DNA of 32,190 nt from an uncultured Chloroflexota bacterium (GCA_937870825.1 CALMZO010000019.1:1-32190); one strand, 5' to 3'. Counted from the stretch's first letter, positions 7,315 through 15,564 are shown. Notes: a model not told the origin generated them from the sequence alone. Program-made: numbers and translations.

Positions 7315-8430
7315 ATGACAGCCATGGTCGCTACGGCGATGCAATGGAGCGAAAGTTTGATTTGGCGGCGCGTGTGGGGTTTGTCGCTCGCAAGTTGGGC
7401 GTTCGTCATCGCGGGGATGTCTTCGTTTATCGGACTGCTTTGGGATGGCGCGTGGCACGCATCGTGGGGGCGTGACACATTTTTTATTCCGCCGCATGAC
7501 ATGATGTATGGCGGCATTTCGCTTTCGATGGGGATGGCGATTGCGGTGTTGATTACCTCATCGCGCCGTCCGCGTGAACGCGATTTTATTCAAATCGGAC
7601 CGATGCAAGCGCCGCTCGGCATTTGGATTTCGCTGGTGGGCATGGTGTTGATGTTCGGGTCGGCTGTCTACGATGATTGGTGGCACAATACGATTGGGCA
7701 TGTGGAAGGTGATATCGTGTTGTGGAGTCCGCCGCATTTTGTCGGACTCGTCGGCTCGTTGGGAACATTGGGCGGCGCGGTGTTGTTTGTCTTGCGCGAA
7801 GTTCCCATTCCCACGCGCGCGGATGGAAAACCAATTTGGATTTGGCAGCAGTTCGACGTGCCCGCGCTGGGCTTGCTGCTCACGTTCAGTTATCTCGCCT
7901 TTATGCTCGCGGCAATCACAATGGACCGCTGGGTCATTTATGACAAATTGCGCTTTGATGGTTCGCTGTATCCGCTGCTCGCGCTGCTCACGGGACCCGG
8001 CTTGCTGATTGTCGCACAGCGCATCACGAATCGCGCGGGCGCGGCAACCTTCGCGGTGGCGTTGGGGTTTGTGCTGTCGGCTGCCGTCGCGTTTTTGGTG
8101 CGCGACCTGTTCGGATTTCCCAAAGCCGCGAGTCTGCCGATAATGGGCTTGGTCAGCGCGCTTGCCCTTGATGTCGCATTCAAAAAATTCGGAGGCGGTT
8201 ACAAGTGGCTTGTGGTCGGCGGACCGATTTTTGTCCTCATCTTTTACGTGACGGAATATCTGTGGGCATGGTATCTTACGCGCTATCCGTGGTGGCCCCT
8301 CGAAAAAACATTGGTGATGATTCCGGCAGGCATTGTCATCGGTACGGCGAGTCTTGTGGTCGGGGCGTGGATTGCCGGACGCATTGACCGCGCCGGATTT
8401 ATCAAACACATTCCGTATCGTGACGCGTGA
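7315..8430 (+). CDS. Polytopic membrane protein with a duplicated WH/PPH motif
   Basis: A 371-residue membrane protein with about ten hydrophobic segments. A motif occurs twice: D44..W47-H48, G52, D54, P59-P60-H61 and D120..W123-H124, G128, D133, P139-P140-H141. Both copies sit at the ends of membrane helices, which suits a paired metal- or heme-binding site in an internally duplicated protein. I know of no named family to assign. Start ATG 7315 is set by GGAGG at 7304-7308, six nt away. A longer reading from 7276 lacks support. The gene follows a terminator, so it begins its own transcript, probably with the hypothetical gene at 8475. The stop codon overlaps the first unit of a heptamer repeat tract. 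Confidence 0.8.
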   Translation: MTAMVATAMQWSESLIWRRVWGLSLASWAFVIAGMSSFIGLLWDGAWHASWGRDTFFIPPHDMMYGGISLSMGMAIAVLITSSRRPRERDFIQIGPMQAPLGIWISLVGMVLMFGSAVYDDWWHNTIGHVEGDIVLWSPPHFVGLVGSLGTLGGAVLFVLREVPIPTRADGKPIWIWQQFDVPALGLLLTFSYLAFMLAAITMDRWVIYDKLRFDGSLYPLLALLTGPGLLIVAQRITNRAGAATFAVALGFVLSAAVAFLVRDLFGFPKAASLPIMGLVSALALDVAFKKFGGGYKWLVVGGPIFVLIFYVTEYLWAWYLTRYPWWPLEKTLVMIPAGIVIGTASLVVGAWIAGRIDRAGFIKHIPYRDA

Positions 8431-8463
8431 AACGTCAATCTTCCATCTCCAAGTTCCAATCTC
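8429..8463 (+). repeat. Heptanucleotide repeat tract C (five units)
   Basis: Units such as GAAACGT, CAATCTT and CAATCTC follow each other at exact 7-nt spacing between the stop of the WH/PPH membrane protein and the SD (GGAGGA 8465-8470) of the next gene. The stop TGA overlaps the first unit. The unit words recur in tract G at 25155. Confidence 0.8.
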
Positions 8464-8474
8464 CGGAGGAAAAT

Positions 8475-8972
8475 ATGAGTACACTCAACGATTACACCCA
8501 AGAGCAAGTAGAAAAATTGATGGCAGCGCCGATGCTCGTTTCGATGTATGTGATGGGTTCGTCGCTCTCGGGACCAATTGGTTTGGTCAAAGAAATGATG
8601 GCGGGTGTCGAGACCGCGATTGAGGCGGGGAAAACAGCAGCGCCTAACAGCTTGTTCAACGAATTGTGGTCGGAAGAAAATTTGAAATTGCAGCAAGAAA
8701 AGATGCAGCAAGAGACCAAAGAAAGCACCGAAGGCGCGCAAAACATGGACGAGGCAAAAGCGAAAATGCTCGACGACATCAAGAACGCGGTGGGCATTGT
8801 CTCTGCCAAAGGTTCGCCTGAAGAAATCGCCGCGTACAAAAAGTTGATGACCGATGTCGCACAAAATGTCGCGAACGCGGCGAAAGAAGGCGGCTTGTTC
8901 GGCATCGGCGGCGAAGTGGTCAACAATGCCGAACGAAATGCGTTGAACGACATTCAGAGCGCAGTTGCCTAA
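8475..8972 (+). CDS. Conserved-looking hypothetical protein, soluble, helical
   Basis: A 165-residue protein with no signal peptide and no clear membrane span. The composition is Ala/Met/Glu/Lys-rich and largely helical. It starts MSTLNDYTQEQVEKLMAAPM and has a Met-rich segment near residues 19-45, an acidic Gln/Glu stretch (about 76-95) and a Gly-rich turn near the end. ATG 8475 follows GGAGGA at 8465-8470. The neighbour upstream is the WH/PPH membrane protein, probably in the same transcript. A long-stem hairpin follows. I do not recognise the family and assign no function. Confidence 0.8.
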   Translation: MSTLNDYTQEQVEKLMAAPMLVSMYVMGSSLSGPIGLVKEMMAGVETAIEAGKTAAPNSLFNELWSEENLKLQQEKMQQETKESTEGAQNMDEAKAKMLDDIKNAVGIVSAKGSPEEIAAYKKLMTDVAQNVANAAKEGGLFGIGGEVVNNAERNALNDIQSAVA

Positions 8973-9045
8973 AGACCAAGTTCACCGCGAATTCCCAAGC
9001 CCCCGCGTTCGCCCGGAAAATCTCAAGGTCTGTTGAAATTTTTGC

Positions 9046-9098
9046 AAAACCCAAAGGCACAAATACATGCGCCCCGTGTATAATGCCTTTGGGTTTTT
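9046..9098 (+). terminator. Long-loop inverted repeat with T run, terminator or leader switch
   Basis: A perfect 14-bp stem (AAAACCCAAAGGCA with its complement), a 24-nt loop and then TTTTT. It lies 74 nt after the hypothetical gene and just before the VWA gene. A TATAAT hexamer (9079-9084) lies at the loop/right-arm border. It is probably a terminator for the upstream gene, but it could also be part of a control region for the VWA gene. Confidence 0.65.
9079..9084 (+). promoter_or_regulatory. Possible -10 hexamer for the VWA gene
   Basis: TATAAT about 47 nt upstream of TTG 9131. No convincing -35 was found at 16-18 nt upstream. It is placed within the hairpin described at 9046-9098. Confidence 0.35.
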
Positions 9099-9130
9099 CG
9101 TTCGCTCCGAAGGAATGAAAGAGGTCTGTC

Positions 9131-10195
9131 TTGCAGTTCTTGTGGACACCCCTGTTGTGGGCGTTGGCATTGGTCCCGCTGCTTGTGGCGTTGTATGTTT
9201 GGCAGCAAACGCGGCGGCGCAAGTATGCGCTCCGTTATGCGAGTCTGTCGCTCGTCAAGCCGGCGATAGAGACGCGCGCGCGTTGGCGGCGATACGTTCC
9301 TCCCGCGTTGTTTTTTATGGCGCTGACACTGATGCTCATTGCGCTCGCGCGTCCCGTTGCGTTGATACGCACGCCAAAACAGGAAGGCATTGTCATCCTC
9401 GCGCTCGATTCGTCGTTGAGTATGCGCGCGGACGATTTGAAACCGAATCGGTTTGAGGCAGCGCGCGCGGCGGCGCGAACGTTTATTGAAAAACGCGCGC
9501 CGGGCGCGCAAATCGGCATTGTCGCGTTTGCAGGCAACGCGGCGATTGTGCAATTGCCCACTTCGGAGCAAGACGAATTGCAAGCGGCGCTCAACACCCT
9601 CTTTCTGCAGCGCGGCACGGCAATTGGCGAAGGCATCATCACCTCGCTCGAAGCGATTGCCGCTGCGGACCCGGACCGGGTTCCCAACACAGCCAACGCC
9701 GTCACGCCAACTCCTTTCACCGACGACAATCCCTTTGACCGCGCGCCGGAATTCGCGCTGCCGGTTGTTCCGCCCGGGACGTTTATTCCCGCGATTGTCG
9801 TGCTGCTGACCGACGGACAAAATCGCAATGGCATAGACCCGCTGGAAGCGGCGCAAATGGCAAGGGAACGCGGTGTGCGGGTGTACACGGTTGGGGTTGG
9901 GACGACCACCGGCGTGACGTTGGGCGGCGGCTTTGGCGGCGGGGCAACGTTCGGCAATGCCGGTTTCCGCGCAGAATTGGATGAAGAGTCGCTGCGCGCG
10001 ATTGCCGATGCAACGGGCGGCGAGTATTTTTATGCGGCGAACGAGACCGAGTTGGAAAAAATTTACAGCAATCTCGGTTTGAACCTCGTACTCAAATTGG
10101 AAAAGATGGAACTCACCGCATACGTCACCGCGCTCGCCGCGCTGCTGTTGTTCGGCGCGTTCGTACTTGCGCTCGTGTGGGGTGTATTCAGCTGA
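9131..10195 (+). CDS. BatA-like von Willebrand factor A membrane protein
   Basis: A 354-residue protein with an N-terminal BatA-type hairpin of two TM segments (about 4-24 and 56-74), then a VWA domain in the periplasm or outside the membrane, then a C-terminal TM segment (330-352). The MIDAS metal site is intact: DSSLS at 93-97, T163 in GTAIGEG and D228 in LTDGQ. Start is TTG 9131, set by GAGG at 9121-9124 with a 6-nt spacer. Bat proteins normally sit in an operon with a MoxR-type ATPase and other Bat genes. None of these is here, so this is a solitary copy. The downstream hydrolase is separated by a structured 100-nt leader. Confidence 0.85.
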   Translation: MQFLWTPLLWALALVPLLVALYVWQQTRRRKYALRYASLSLVKPAIETRARWRRYVPPALFFMALTLMLIALARPVALIRTPKQEGIVILALDSSLSMRADDLKPNRFEAARAAARTFIEKRAPGAQIGIVAFAGNAAIVQLPTSEQDELQAALNTLFLQRGTAIGEGIITSLEAIAAADPDRVPNTANAVTPTPFTDDNPFDRAPEFALPVVPPGTFIPAIVVLLTDGQNRNGIDPLEAAQMARERGVRVYTVGVGTTTGVTLGGGFGGGATFGNAGFRAELDEESLRAIADATGGEYFYAANETELEKIYSNLGLNLVLKLEKMELTAYVTALAALLLFGAFVLALVWGVFS

Positions 10196-10205
10196 TGGAT
10201 TTGAA

Positions 10206-10283
10206 ACCTCCAATGGATTGCGATGTCGAGTGGTTGGTTTGGAACGCGCACTAACGACTCGATTCGTCATCCGCATTGGAGGT
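10206..10283 (+). promoter_or_regulatory. Leader inverted repeat that can mask a Shine-Dalgarno sequence
   Basis: ACCTCCAATG (10206-10215) is the exact complement of CATTGGAGGT (10274-10283). The right arm contains GGAGGT, the SD of the hydrolase start TTG at 10296. A nested pair TCGAGT/ACTCGA (10226-10231 and 10257-10262) extends the fold. The pairing would hide the SD in the mRNA. Confidence 0.55.
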
Positions 10284-10295
10284 CTCGATGGACTC

Positions 10296-12326
10296 TTGAA
10301 CCGCTTGAAAAAGTTTCTCCCGATTCCGTTTTTGCTCTTGTTGTTTGTGACATCAACCCTGCCCGGTTTTGCGTCGGCGCCGAGTCAAGAACGGGGCGAC
10401 GCATTCGAACCCGTTCCCTGTACGACGTTCAAAATTTCAAGCGACGAATTTGAATGCGGGTACATCAGCGTTCCCGAATTTCACGTGCAGCCGCAAGGGA
10501 ATCAACTCAGACTCGCCGTCGCGATTTTGCCCAGTCCAAATTTTTCTCCGACACGCGACGCGTTCGTCGTCGCCCAGGGCGGACCCGGCGGCAGCACGCT
10601 CGACACCTTTGCCAATTTTTTTCAACAGCCGTACTATCCCGCGATTGAAACGCTTCGCGCGGAACGTGACATTGTGTTGTATGACCAGCGCGGCACGCTG
10701 TACGCGCAGCCCGCGCTGACGTGTCCAGAAGAATTGCAAAACACGTTTGACACGATTGAAAAAAATATCCCGCCGGAAGAATCGCTCCGTTTGTCGGAAC
10801 AAGCCGCGCTCGCGTGTCGCGAACGTTTGGTGCGTCAAGGCATCCATCTCGCCGCGTTCAACAGTTTTGAAAATGCGCGCGATATTGATACTGTGCGCCG
10901 CGCGCTCGGCTATGAAAAATTCGATTTTTACGGCGTTTCGTACGGCACGCTGCTTGCGCTGCAGGGCTTGCGCGCATCGCCCGAAATTTTTCGCAGTGTG
11001 ATTCTCGATGCGGTTGTCCCCGCGCAGACGAATCCCAATTCCGCCATCGCGCAATCGCAGCACCGCGCGTTCGAGCAATTGTTTAACGCGTGCGCGGCGG
11101 ACGCGGAATGCAATCGCGCGTATCCGAATCTCAAGCAAGTGTTTTACGCGCAAGTAGACGCGTTGAATCAAACCCCCGCGCGTGTGTCGTTGACCGACAA
11201 GGAAACGGGCGCGACGTACAACGCGGTCATCAACGGTGACGACTTTATAAATCTGTTGTTTCAACTCATCTACAACACGGAACTCGTGCCTGCGTTGCCG
11301 CATGTGATTTATGCTGCGCGTGAGGGACAGTACACCTTGATTCAAGCCGTGTATCCCATCCTCCTTTTTGACCGCACGTTTGCGAGCGGGATGTACTATT
11401 CCGTCATGTGCGCGGAAGATGCCGATTTTACGCCGGAGGAATTAACGCTCGACGGCGTTGACCCGCACATTGCCCAAGTGCAGACGCGCGACACTACCGC
11501 GTTCTTGCAGCTGTGCGAGAAATGGAATGTGCCGCAGCTCGGCGCGCGCGCGGATGAACCCGTGCAGGCAAAGGTGCCGACACTTGTCATGTCCGGCGAG
11601 TTCGACCCCATCACCCCCCCCTCGTTCGGCAAAGCGGCGGCGGAGACGCTTACGCCCGGCTATGTGTTGGAATTTCCCGCGTACGGACATGGCGCGCTGA
11701 CGAGCGGCAACTGCGCGAATCAAATCATTGCCGCGTTTGTAAAAAATCCCGAACGCGCGCCGAACGCGCAATGTATTCGCGAGGATGCCACGCGCATCCA
11801 TTTCATTACGCCTTCGGATACAATTCTCTCGGATGGTATCGGCGAACTGCATCTGGCGATGCTGCAAGGCAAACTCGCATTTTTTATGTTGCCAATTGTC
11901 GCGATTGTTTTATTGCTTTCGGTGTGGCTCATTGCGCCGCTCGCGTGGCTCATTCGACGTTCGCAGCATCGTCCGTCCGAACCGCATTTCCTCGCGCGTC
12001 TCGCGCCCTGGTTCGCCGCGCTTGCCTCGATTCTCGCGTTCATTTTTTTTGTCGCGATTTTCGTTCTCCTCGTTCTTGCCGCGCTGCAAAATGAAAACAC
12101 AATAGGGTTCATCGTCGGCGCGCCGCGCGCATGGCTCGCGTTTTATATGCTGCCGCTGCTCTTTGGTGTTTGCGCGAGTGTTTTCACGTTTGCGATTGTT
12201 TCGGCATGGCAGCGCAAAAATTGGGGAATCGCGCGACGCGTGTATTATTCCATTCTCGCCGCCGCCGCCGTCGCGCTCGCCGCGTGGTTTGTGTGGAGTG
12301 ATTTACTGTTTGCGTTTGTGAGTTGA
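10296..12326 (+). CDS. TAP-like alpha/beta hydrolase (peptidase S33 type) with membrane tail
   Basis: A 676-residue protein. A signal peptide (about 1-28, MNRLKK then a Leu/Phe core ending GFASA) is followed by the hydrolase domain. The oxyanion segment GGPGGS lies near 94-99, the nucleophile Ser215 in GVSYG, Asp437 in SGEFDP and His465 in YGHG. Beyond about residue 530 there are four TM segments, unusual for secreted tripeptidyl aminopeptidases and suggesting an anchored exopeptidase outside the cell. I place the start at TTG 10296 because the signal peptide begins there and GGAGGT lies 12 nt upstream. The spacing is a little long and the earlier in-frame codons give a non-signal-like extension. 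A run of eight C (11614-11621) encodes the Thr-Pro-Pro after the catalytic Asp. Confidence 0.87.
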   Translation: MNRLKKFLPIPFLLLLFVTSTLPGFASAPSQERGDAFEPVPCTTFKISSDEFECGYISVPEFHVQPQGNQLRLAVAILPSPNFSPTRDAFVVAQGGPGGSTLDTFANFFQQPYYPAIETLRAERDIVLYDQRGTLYAQPALTCPEELQNTFDTIEKNIPPEESLRLSEQAALACRERLVRQGIHLAAFNSFENARDIDTVRRALGYEKFDFYGVSYGTLLALQGLRASPEIFRSVILDAVVPAQTNPNSAIAQSQHRAFEQLFNACAADAECNRAYPNLKQVFYAQVDALNQTPARVSLTDKETGATYNAVINGDDFINLLFQLIYNTELVPALPHVIYAAREGQYTLIQAVYPILLFDRTFASGMYYSVMCAEDADFTPEELTLDGVDPHIAQVQTRDTTAFLQLCEKWNVPQLGARADEPVQAKVPTLVMSGEFDPITPPSFGKAAAETLTPGYVLEFPAYGHGALTSGNCANQIIAAFVKNPERAPNAQCIREDATRIHFITPSDTILSDGIGELHLAMLQGKLAFFMLPIVAIVLLLSVWLIAPLAWLIRRSQHRPSEPHFLARLAPWFAALASILAFIFFVAIFVLLVLAALQNENTIGFIVGAPRAWLAFYMLPLLFGVCASVFTFAIVSAWQRKNWGIARRVYYSILAAAAVALAAWFVWSDLLFAFVS

Positions 12327-12342
12327 GACTGTTAGAGTTATC

Positions 12343-12405
12343 CACGAATAACACGAATGACACGAATTTTTTCAATTGGGTTCGTGGAGATTCGTGTAAT
12401 TCGCG
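12343..12405 (+). repeat. Nonanucleotide repeat tract J with inverted halves
   Basis: Seven 9-nt units between the hydrolase and the META lipoprotein. The first three are CACGAATAA-like. The later ones contain ATTCGTG, the complement of CACGAAT, so the tract can fold on itself. It is related in style to the heptamer tracts but has another period. Confidence 0.75.
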
Positions 12406-12423
12406 GAGCGTACAAATCAATTT

Positions 12424-12858
12424 ATGACAAGAATCTTTAGTGTCAAGCTATTCTTTCTGACTGTCGCGCTCATTCTTTTCACCGCGTGCGCGGCGCCGAC
12501 GCCGAGCCCATTTTCACTCGCGGATACGCAGTGGACATTGGTGAGCATGACGCGCGACGGCGTAACAAAAACGCCCGCCGCAGGACGGAACGTTACGCTC
12601 GCGTTTTCGCGCGACGGAAAAGTGAGCGGCAATTCGGGATGCAATTCGTTCGGCGGTAACTATGAAACGCAGGGCGAGGTTTTGAAAATCAGCGCGTTGG
12701 TGTCAACCTTGATGGCGTGCGCGGAAAATGATGCAATGGAATTTGAAGCCGCGTACGTCGAGGCATTGCAAAACGCGCAGTTGTATGAAAAACGTGGCGC
12801 GGAATTGACGATTACGTTTGCGAATGGCAATGGCAAACTTGTTTTCCGACAGGGTTAG
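12424..12858 (+). CDS. META-domain (HslJ-like) lipoprotein
   Basis: A 144-residue lipoprotein. The signal peptide ends in a lipobox (LFTAC, Cys22) and a Thr/Pro-rich linker follows. The META domain carries WTLVSM near residue 37, [13 protein letters not shown] near 69-81 and STLMACAE near 94-101, all typical of the HslJ family. HslJ is linked to novobiocin and heat-stress tolerance in E. coli, but the molecular role of the domain is not known. It is likely anchored to the outside of the cytoplasmic membrane. MsrB starts nine nt after its stop with an SD in the gap, so the two are probably cotranscribed as an envelope-stress pair, which is inference. Confidence 0.9.
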   Translation: MTRIFSVKLFFLTVALILFTACAAPTPSPFSLADTQWTLVSMTRDGVTKTPAAGRNVTLAFSRDGKVSGNSGCNSFGGNYETQGEVLKISALVSTLMACAENDAMEFEAAYVEALQNAQLYEKRGAELTITFANGNGKLVFRQG

Positions 12859-12866
12859 GAGGAACG

Positions 12867-13268
12867 ATGGACAAAATCAAAAAATCCGACGCGGAATGGC
12901 GGCAGCAACTGACGCCCGAACAATATCGCGTCACGCGCGAACACGGCACCGAACGCGCGTGGACAGGCGAATACAACAAAACGAAAACACCCGGCACATA
13001 TACTTGCGTCTGCTGCGGCAATCCGTTATTCACGAGCGAAACAAAATTTGAATCGGGAACGGGTTGGCCCTCGTTCTATCAACCCATCAACGGCGAAGCG
13101 ATTGAAGAGGAACGCGATTCTTCGTACGGCATGATTCGTGTCGAAACGCATTGCGCGAAATGCGACGCGCATCTCGGTCACGTTTTCGACGATGGTCCCG
13201 CGCCGACGGGTCTACGGTACTGCATGAACAGCGCGTCGCTGAAACTTGTTCCAAATAAAGACGAATGA
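12867..13268 (+). CDS. msrB: Peptide-methionine (R)-S-oxide reductase
   Basis: A 133-residue MsrB. The zinc-binding pairs are C47/C50 and C96/C99, the SGTGWPSF substrate motif lies near 63-70, [10 protein letters not shown] near 102-111, and the catalytic Cys is C119 in RYCMNS. It reduces the R epimer of methionine sulfoxide in proteins. The place of the resolving Cys seen in some MsrBs holds Thr (SGTGW), so recycling must use another Cys or thioredoxin directly. SD AGGAGG precedes ATG 12867. The final codons GAC GAA TGA are part of heptamer tract D, so the repeat supplies the stop. Confidence 0.96.
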   Translation: MDKIKKSDAEWRQQLTPEQYRVTREHGTERAWTGEYNKTKTPGTYTCVCCGNPLFTSETKFESGTGWPSFYQPINGEAIEEERDSSYGMIRVETHCAKCDAHLGHVFDDGPAPTGLRYCMNSASLKLVPNKDE

Positions 13269-13315
13269 CGAATGACGGACGACGAACGACCAACTCATTC
13301 CTCATTCCGCATCCC
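13260..13315 (+). repeat. Heptanucleotide repeat tract D (eight units)
   Basis: Eight consecutive 7-nt units with no slip: two GACGAAT, then GACGGAC, GACGAAC and GACCAAC, then two TCATTCC and GCATCCC. It overlaps the last codons and stop of msrB and ends 5 nt before the ATG of the next gene. The GAATGA words in the first half can pair with TCATTC in the second half. Confidence 0.9.
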
Positions 13316-13320
13316 AAACT

Positions 13321-14241
13321 ATGTCTCTCTCTCCCGACGCTCAAAAATTTCTTGACGAACGCGCCGCGCTCGGCACGCGCAGTGTCCAAGAATTGTCTGT
13401 TGACGCTGCGCGCGCGCAATCCATTCGCCTCAATGCGAATTTGCCGCGTGACCCTGTGGCGCGTGTGCGCGATGTGAATCTCGGCGCGATTCCCGCGCGT
13501 TTGTATTATCCAAACGAACAGCCCAATTTGCCCATCGTCGTTTTTTTTCACGGCGGCGGTTGGGTTCTTGGAAACTTGGATGTGTGCGACGCGGCGTGCC
13601 GTCAATGGGCGAATGGAACGCAGTGCCTCGTCGTCTCTGTAAATTATCGTCACGCGCCCGATTACAAATTTCCTGCGGCGGCGGAGGACGCGTACAACGC
13701 GACGCGTTGGGTGAGTGAACACGCGTCCGAAATCGGCGGCGACGCGTCGCGAATCGCGGTAGCAGGGATGAGCGCGGGCGGAAATTTAGCGACGGTCACG
13801 GCGTTGATGGCGCGCGACAGGGGCACACCGCGCATTGCGTTTCAGTTGTTGTGGGTCCCTGTCATTGACTTTGATTTTGAAACGCGTTCGTATCACGAAA
13901 ACGCGGAGGGTTTTGGCTTGACGCGCGGCGATATGCAGTGGTTCTGGAATCACTATTTGAATTCACCGGAGGACGGCGAAAATCCGTACGCGTCGCCACT
14001 GCGCGCGGACGTGTCCAACCTGCCGCCTGCGTTCGTCGTCGTCGCGCAGTATGACCCGTTGCGCGATGAAGCGTTGGCGTACGTCGAAAAATTACGCGCG
14101 GCGGGTGTGCCTGTACAAGTGAAACTGTATCAAGGAGTGATTCACGGGTTTCTCGGCGCGCAAGCGAATCAAGACGCGTGGCGCGCGATTCGCAGCGCGT
14201 TGGGTGTTTCCAACGCATCTCAAAAAAGAGATGACTCGTGA
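13321..14241 (+). CDS. Alpha/beta hydrolase, hormone-sensitive-lipase type
   Basis: A 306-residue cytoplasmic esterase of the HSL (alpha/beta hydrolase fold-3) family. The oxyanion motif HGGGW is at 77-81, the nucleophile Ser151 in GMSAGGN, the acid Asp245 in DPLRDE and the base His275 in HGF. The family usually has GDSAGGN and here the Asp before the nucleophile is Met. It should hydrolyse short- to medium-chain acyl esters. The ATG has no strong SD and follows repeat tract D. The stop overlaps the GTG start of the AlkP gene, so the two are likely coupled. The real substrate is unknown. Confidence 0.92.
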   Translation: MSLSPDAQKFLDERAALGTRSVQELSVDAARAQSIRLNANLPRDPVARVRDVNLGAIPARLYYPNEQPNLPIVVFFHGGGWVLGNLDVCDAACRQWANGTQCLVVSVNYRHAPDYKFPAAAEDAYNATRWVSEHASEIGGDASRIAVAGMSAGGNLATVTALMARDRGTPRIAFQLLWVPVIDFDFETRSYHENAEGFGLTRGDMQWFWNHYLNSPEDGENPYASPLRADVSNLPPAFVVVAQYDPLRDEALAYVEKLRAAGVPVQVKLYQGVIHGFLGAQANQDAWRAIRSALGVSNASQKRDDS

Positions 14242-15500
14242 TTGGTGGCGTTGGTATGAATTTGCATTCTTCCTTTATCGAACCGCGCTACAACGGTCAG
14301 AACTTTGCCGATTTGCCGGCAACGATTCGGTACTGGCTCACGGGCAAAGGCGAACCCGCGTTCGAGCGCAGTCTGTTGGGCGAATACGCCAAACAGTACG
14401 ATATTGTTTTTTCATTTTTCATTGATTCGCTCGGTTGGGAATTGCTGCAAACGTACGCGGACGAAAATCCATTTTTGAGAACGTTGTTCCAAAACGGACG
14501 CGTCACAAAAATCACTTCGCAATTTCCTTCGACGACTGCCGCGCATGTGACGTGCATTCACACAGGGTTGCCCGTCGGGCAGAGCGGGGTGTACGAATGG
14601 CAGTACTATGAGCCAAAACTCGACGCGGTGATTCACCCTTTGTTGTTTTCGTGGGCAGGCACAACGGAACGCGACCAACTGCTCGAAGCGGGCGTGCGAC
14701 CCGAAACAGTATTTCCAACCAAAACGCTGTATACTGAATTGAAAACTGACGGCGTAAAAAGTTTTGTATTCGGTTGGCGTCCGTTCACGCCTTCGACGTT
14801 TTCGAACGTCGTGATGCGCGGCGCCGAGATGCGTCCATTTTTGCCCTTGCCCGAAGGTTTGATTGACGCGGTGCGTCACGCGCGCGCGGCATACGCGCCG
14901 ACCTACATTTTTTTCTATTACGGCGAAATTGACACCATGTGTCATTTGCACGGACCCGATTCGATGGAAGTGCGCGCACAAATTGAAACCTTCGCGCACG
15001 CGATGGAAAAATGGTTTCTGCCGTTCGTTCAAAATTTAGACAAGCGCGCGCTGTTGGTGATGTACGCCGACCATGGACACATGAGCGTCACGCCGCAAAA
15101 CACGCGCTATCTCAACACGCACCGCGATTTGAAAAAAATGGTTTCAATGCTGCGAACAAATCGGCGCGGCGATGTTCTCGTCCCGGCAGGTTCGCCGCGC
15201 GACCCGTTCTTGTATGTGCGCGACGAATGTTTGGAGGAGGCGCAAGAATTTCTCGCGCAGCGCCTCGACGGGTACGCGGATGTGATTCCAACGCGCGAGT
15301 TGGTGGACGCGGGATATTTTGGCGCGAAAAAAATCAGTCAAGAGATGCAAGGACGATTGGGTAATCTGGTGGTGCTGCCGCATCCAAGCAACTGCGTGTG
15401 GTGGTACGAAGAGGATAAATTCGTCCAAAAATATCTCGGACATCACGGCGGCTTGACCGCCCGCGAAATGGAAATTCCGTTGGCGTTGATGGAGCTGTGA
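14238..15500 (+). CDS. AlkP-superfamily phosphodiesterase/pyrophosphatase-like protein
   Basis: A 420-residue protein of the type I phosphodiesterase/nucleotide-pyrophosphatase group of the alkaline phosphatase superfamily. It has a metal Asp63 in FFIDSLGW, the nucleophile Thr at 99 or 100 in PSTTAAHVT, D232 and H236 in GEIDTMCHLH, D278-H279 in YADHGH, and a late His in GHHGG. All metal-binding positions expected for two zinc ions appear present. No signal peptide is seen, so it would be cytoplasmic. The GTG start at 14238 overlaps the upstream TGA. ATG 14256 (residue 7) is the other option. Strong hairpin DNA follows the stop. Confidence 0.88.
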   Translation: MIGGVGMNLHSSFIEPRYNGQNFADLPATIRYWLTGKGEPAFERSLLGEYAKQYDIVFSFFIDSLGWELLQTYADENPFLRTLFQNGRVTKITSQFPSTTAAHVTCIHTGLPVGQSGVYEWQYYEPKLDAVIHPLLFSWAGTTERDQLLEAGVRPETVFPTKTLYTELKTDGVKSFVFGWRPFTPSTFSNVVMRGAEMRPFLPLPEGLIDAVRHARAAYAPTYIFFYYGEIDTMCHLHGPDSMEVRAQIETFAHAMEKWFLPFVQNLDKRALLVMYADHGHMSVTPQNTRYLNTHRDLKKMVSMLRTNRRGDVLVPAGSPRDPFLYVRDECLEEAQEFLAQRLDGYADVIPTRELVDAGYFGAKKISQEMQGRLGNLVVLPHPSNCVWWYEEDKFVQKYLGHHGGLTAREMEIPLALMEL

Positions 15501-15511
15501 CACAATCACTT

Positions 15512-15551
15512 CCCGTCTCCTGAAAACATCTTTTCGTTTTCAGGAGACGGG
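15512..15551 (+). other. 16-bp hairpin without a T run between genes
   Basis: CCCGTCTCCTGAAAAC and its exact complement flank an 8-nt loop between the AlkP gene and the DUF1330 gene. The right arm is followed at once by the SD region (AAGGGG) and ATG 15565. A T run is missing, so an mRNA processing or stability element, or a translational control stem, is more likely than a terminator. Confidence 0.7.
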
Positions 15552-15564
15552 TAAGGGGTAAAGT

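Noticed and set aside
9023..10276. A 417-residue minus-strand frame opposite the VWA gene
   Set aside because: Arg/Gln/His-rich with no fold-like pattern. The plus strand has MIDAS motifs and TM segments.
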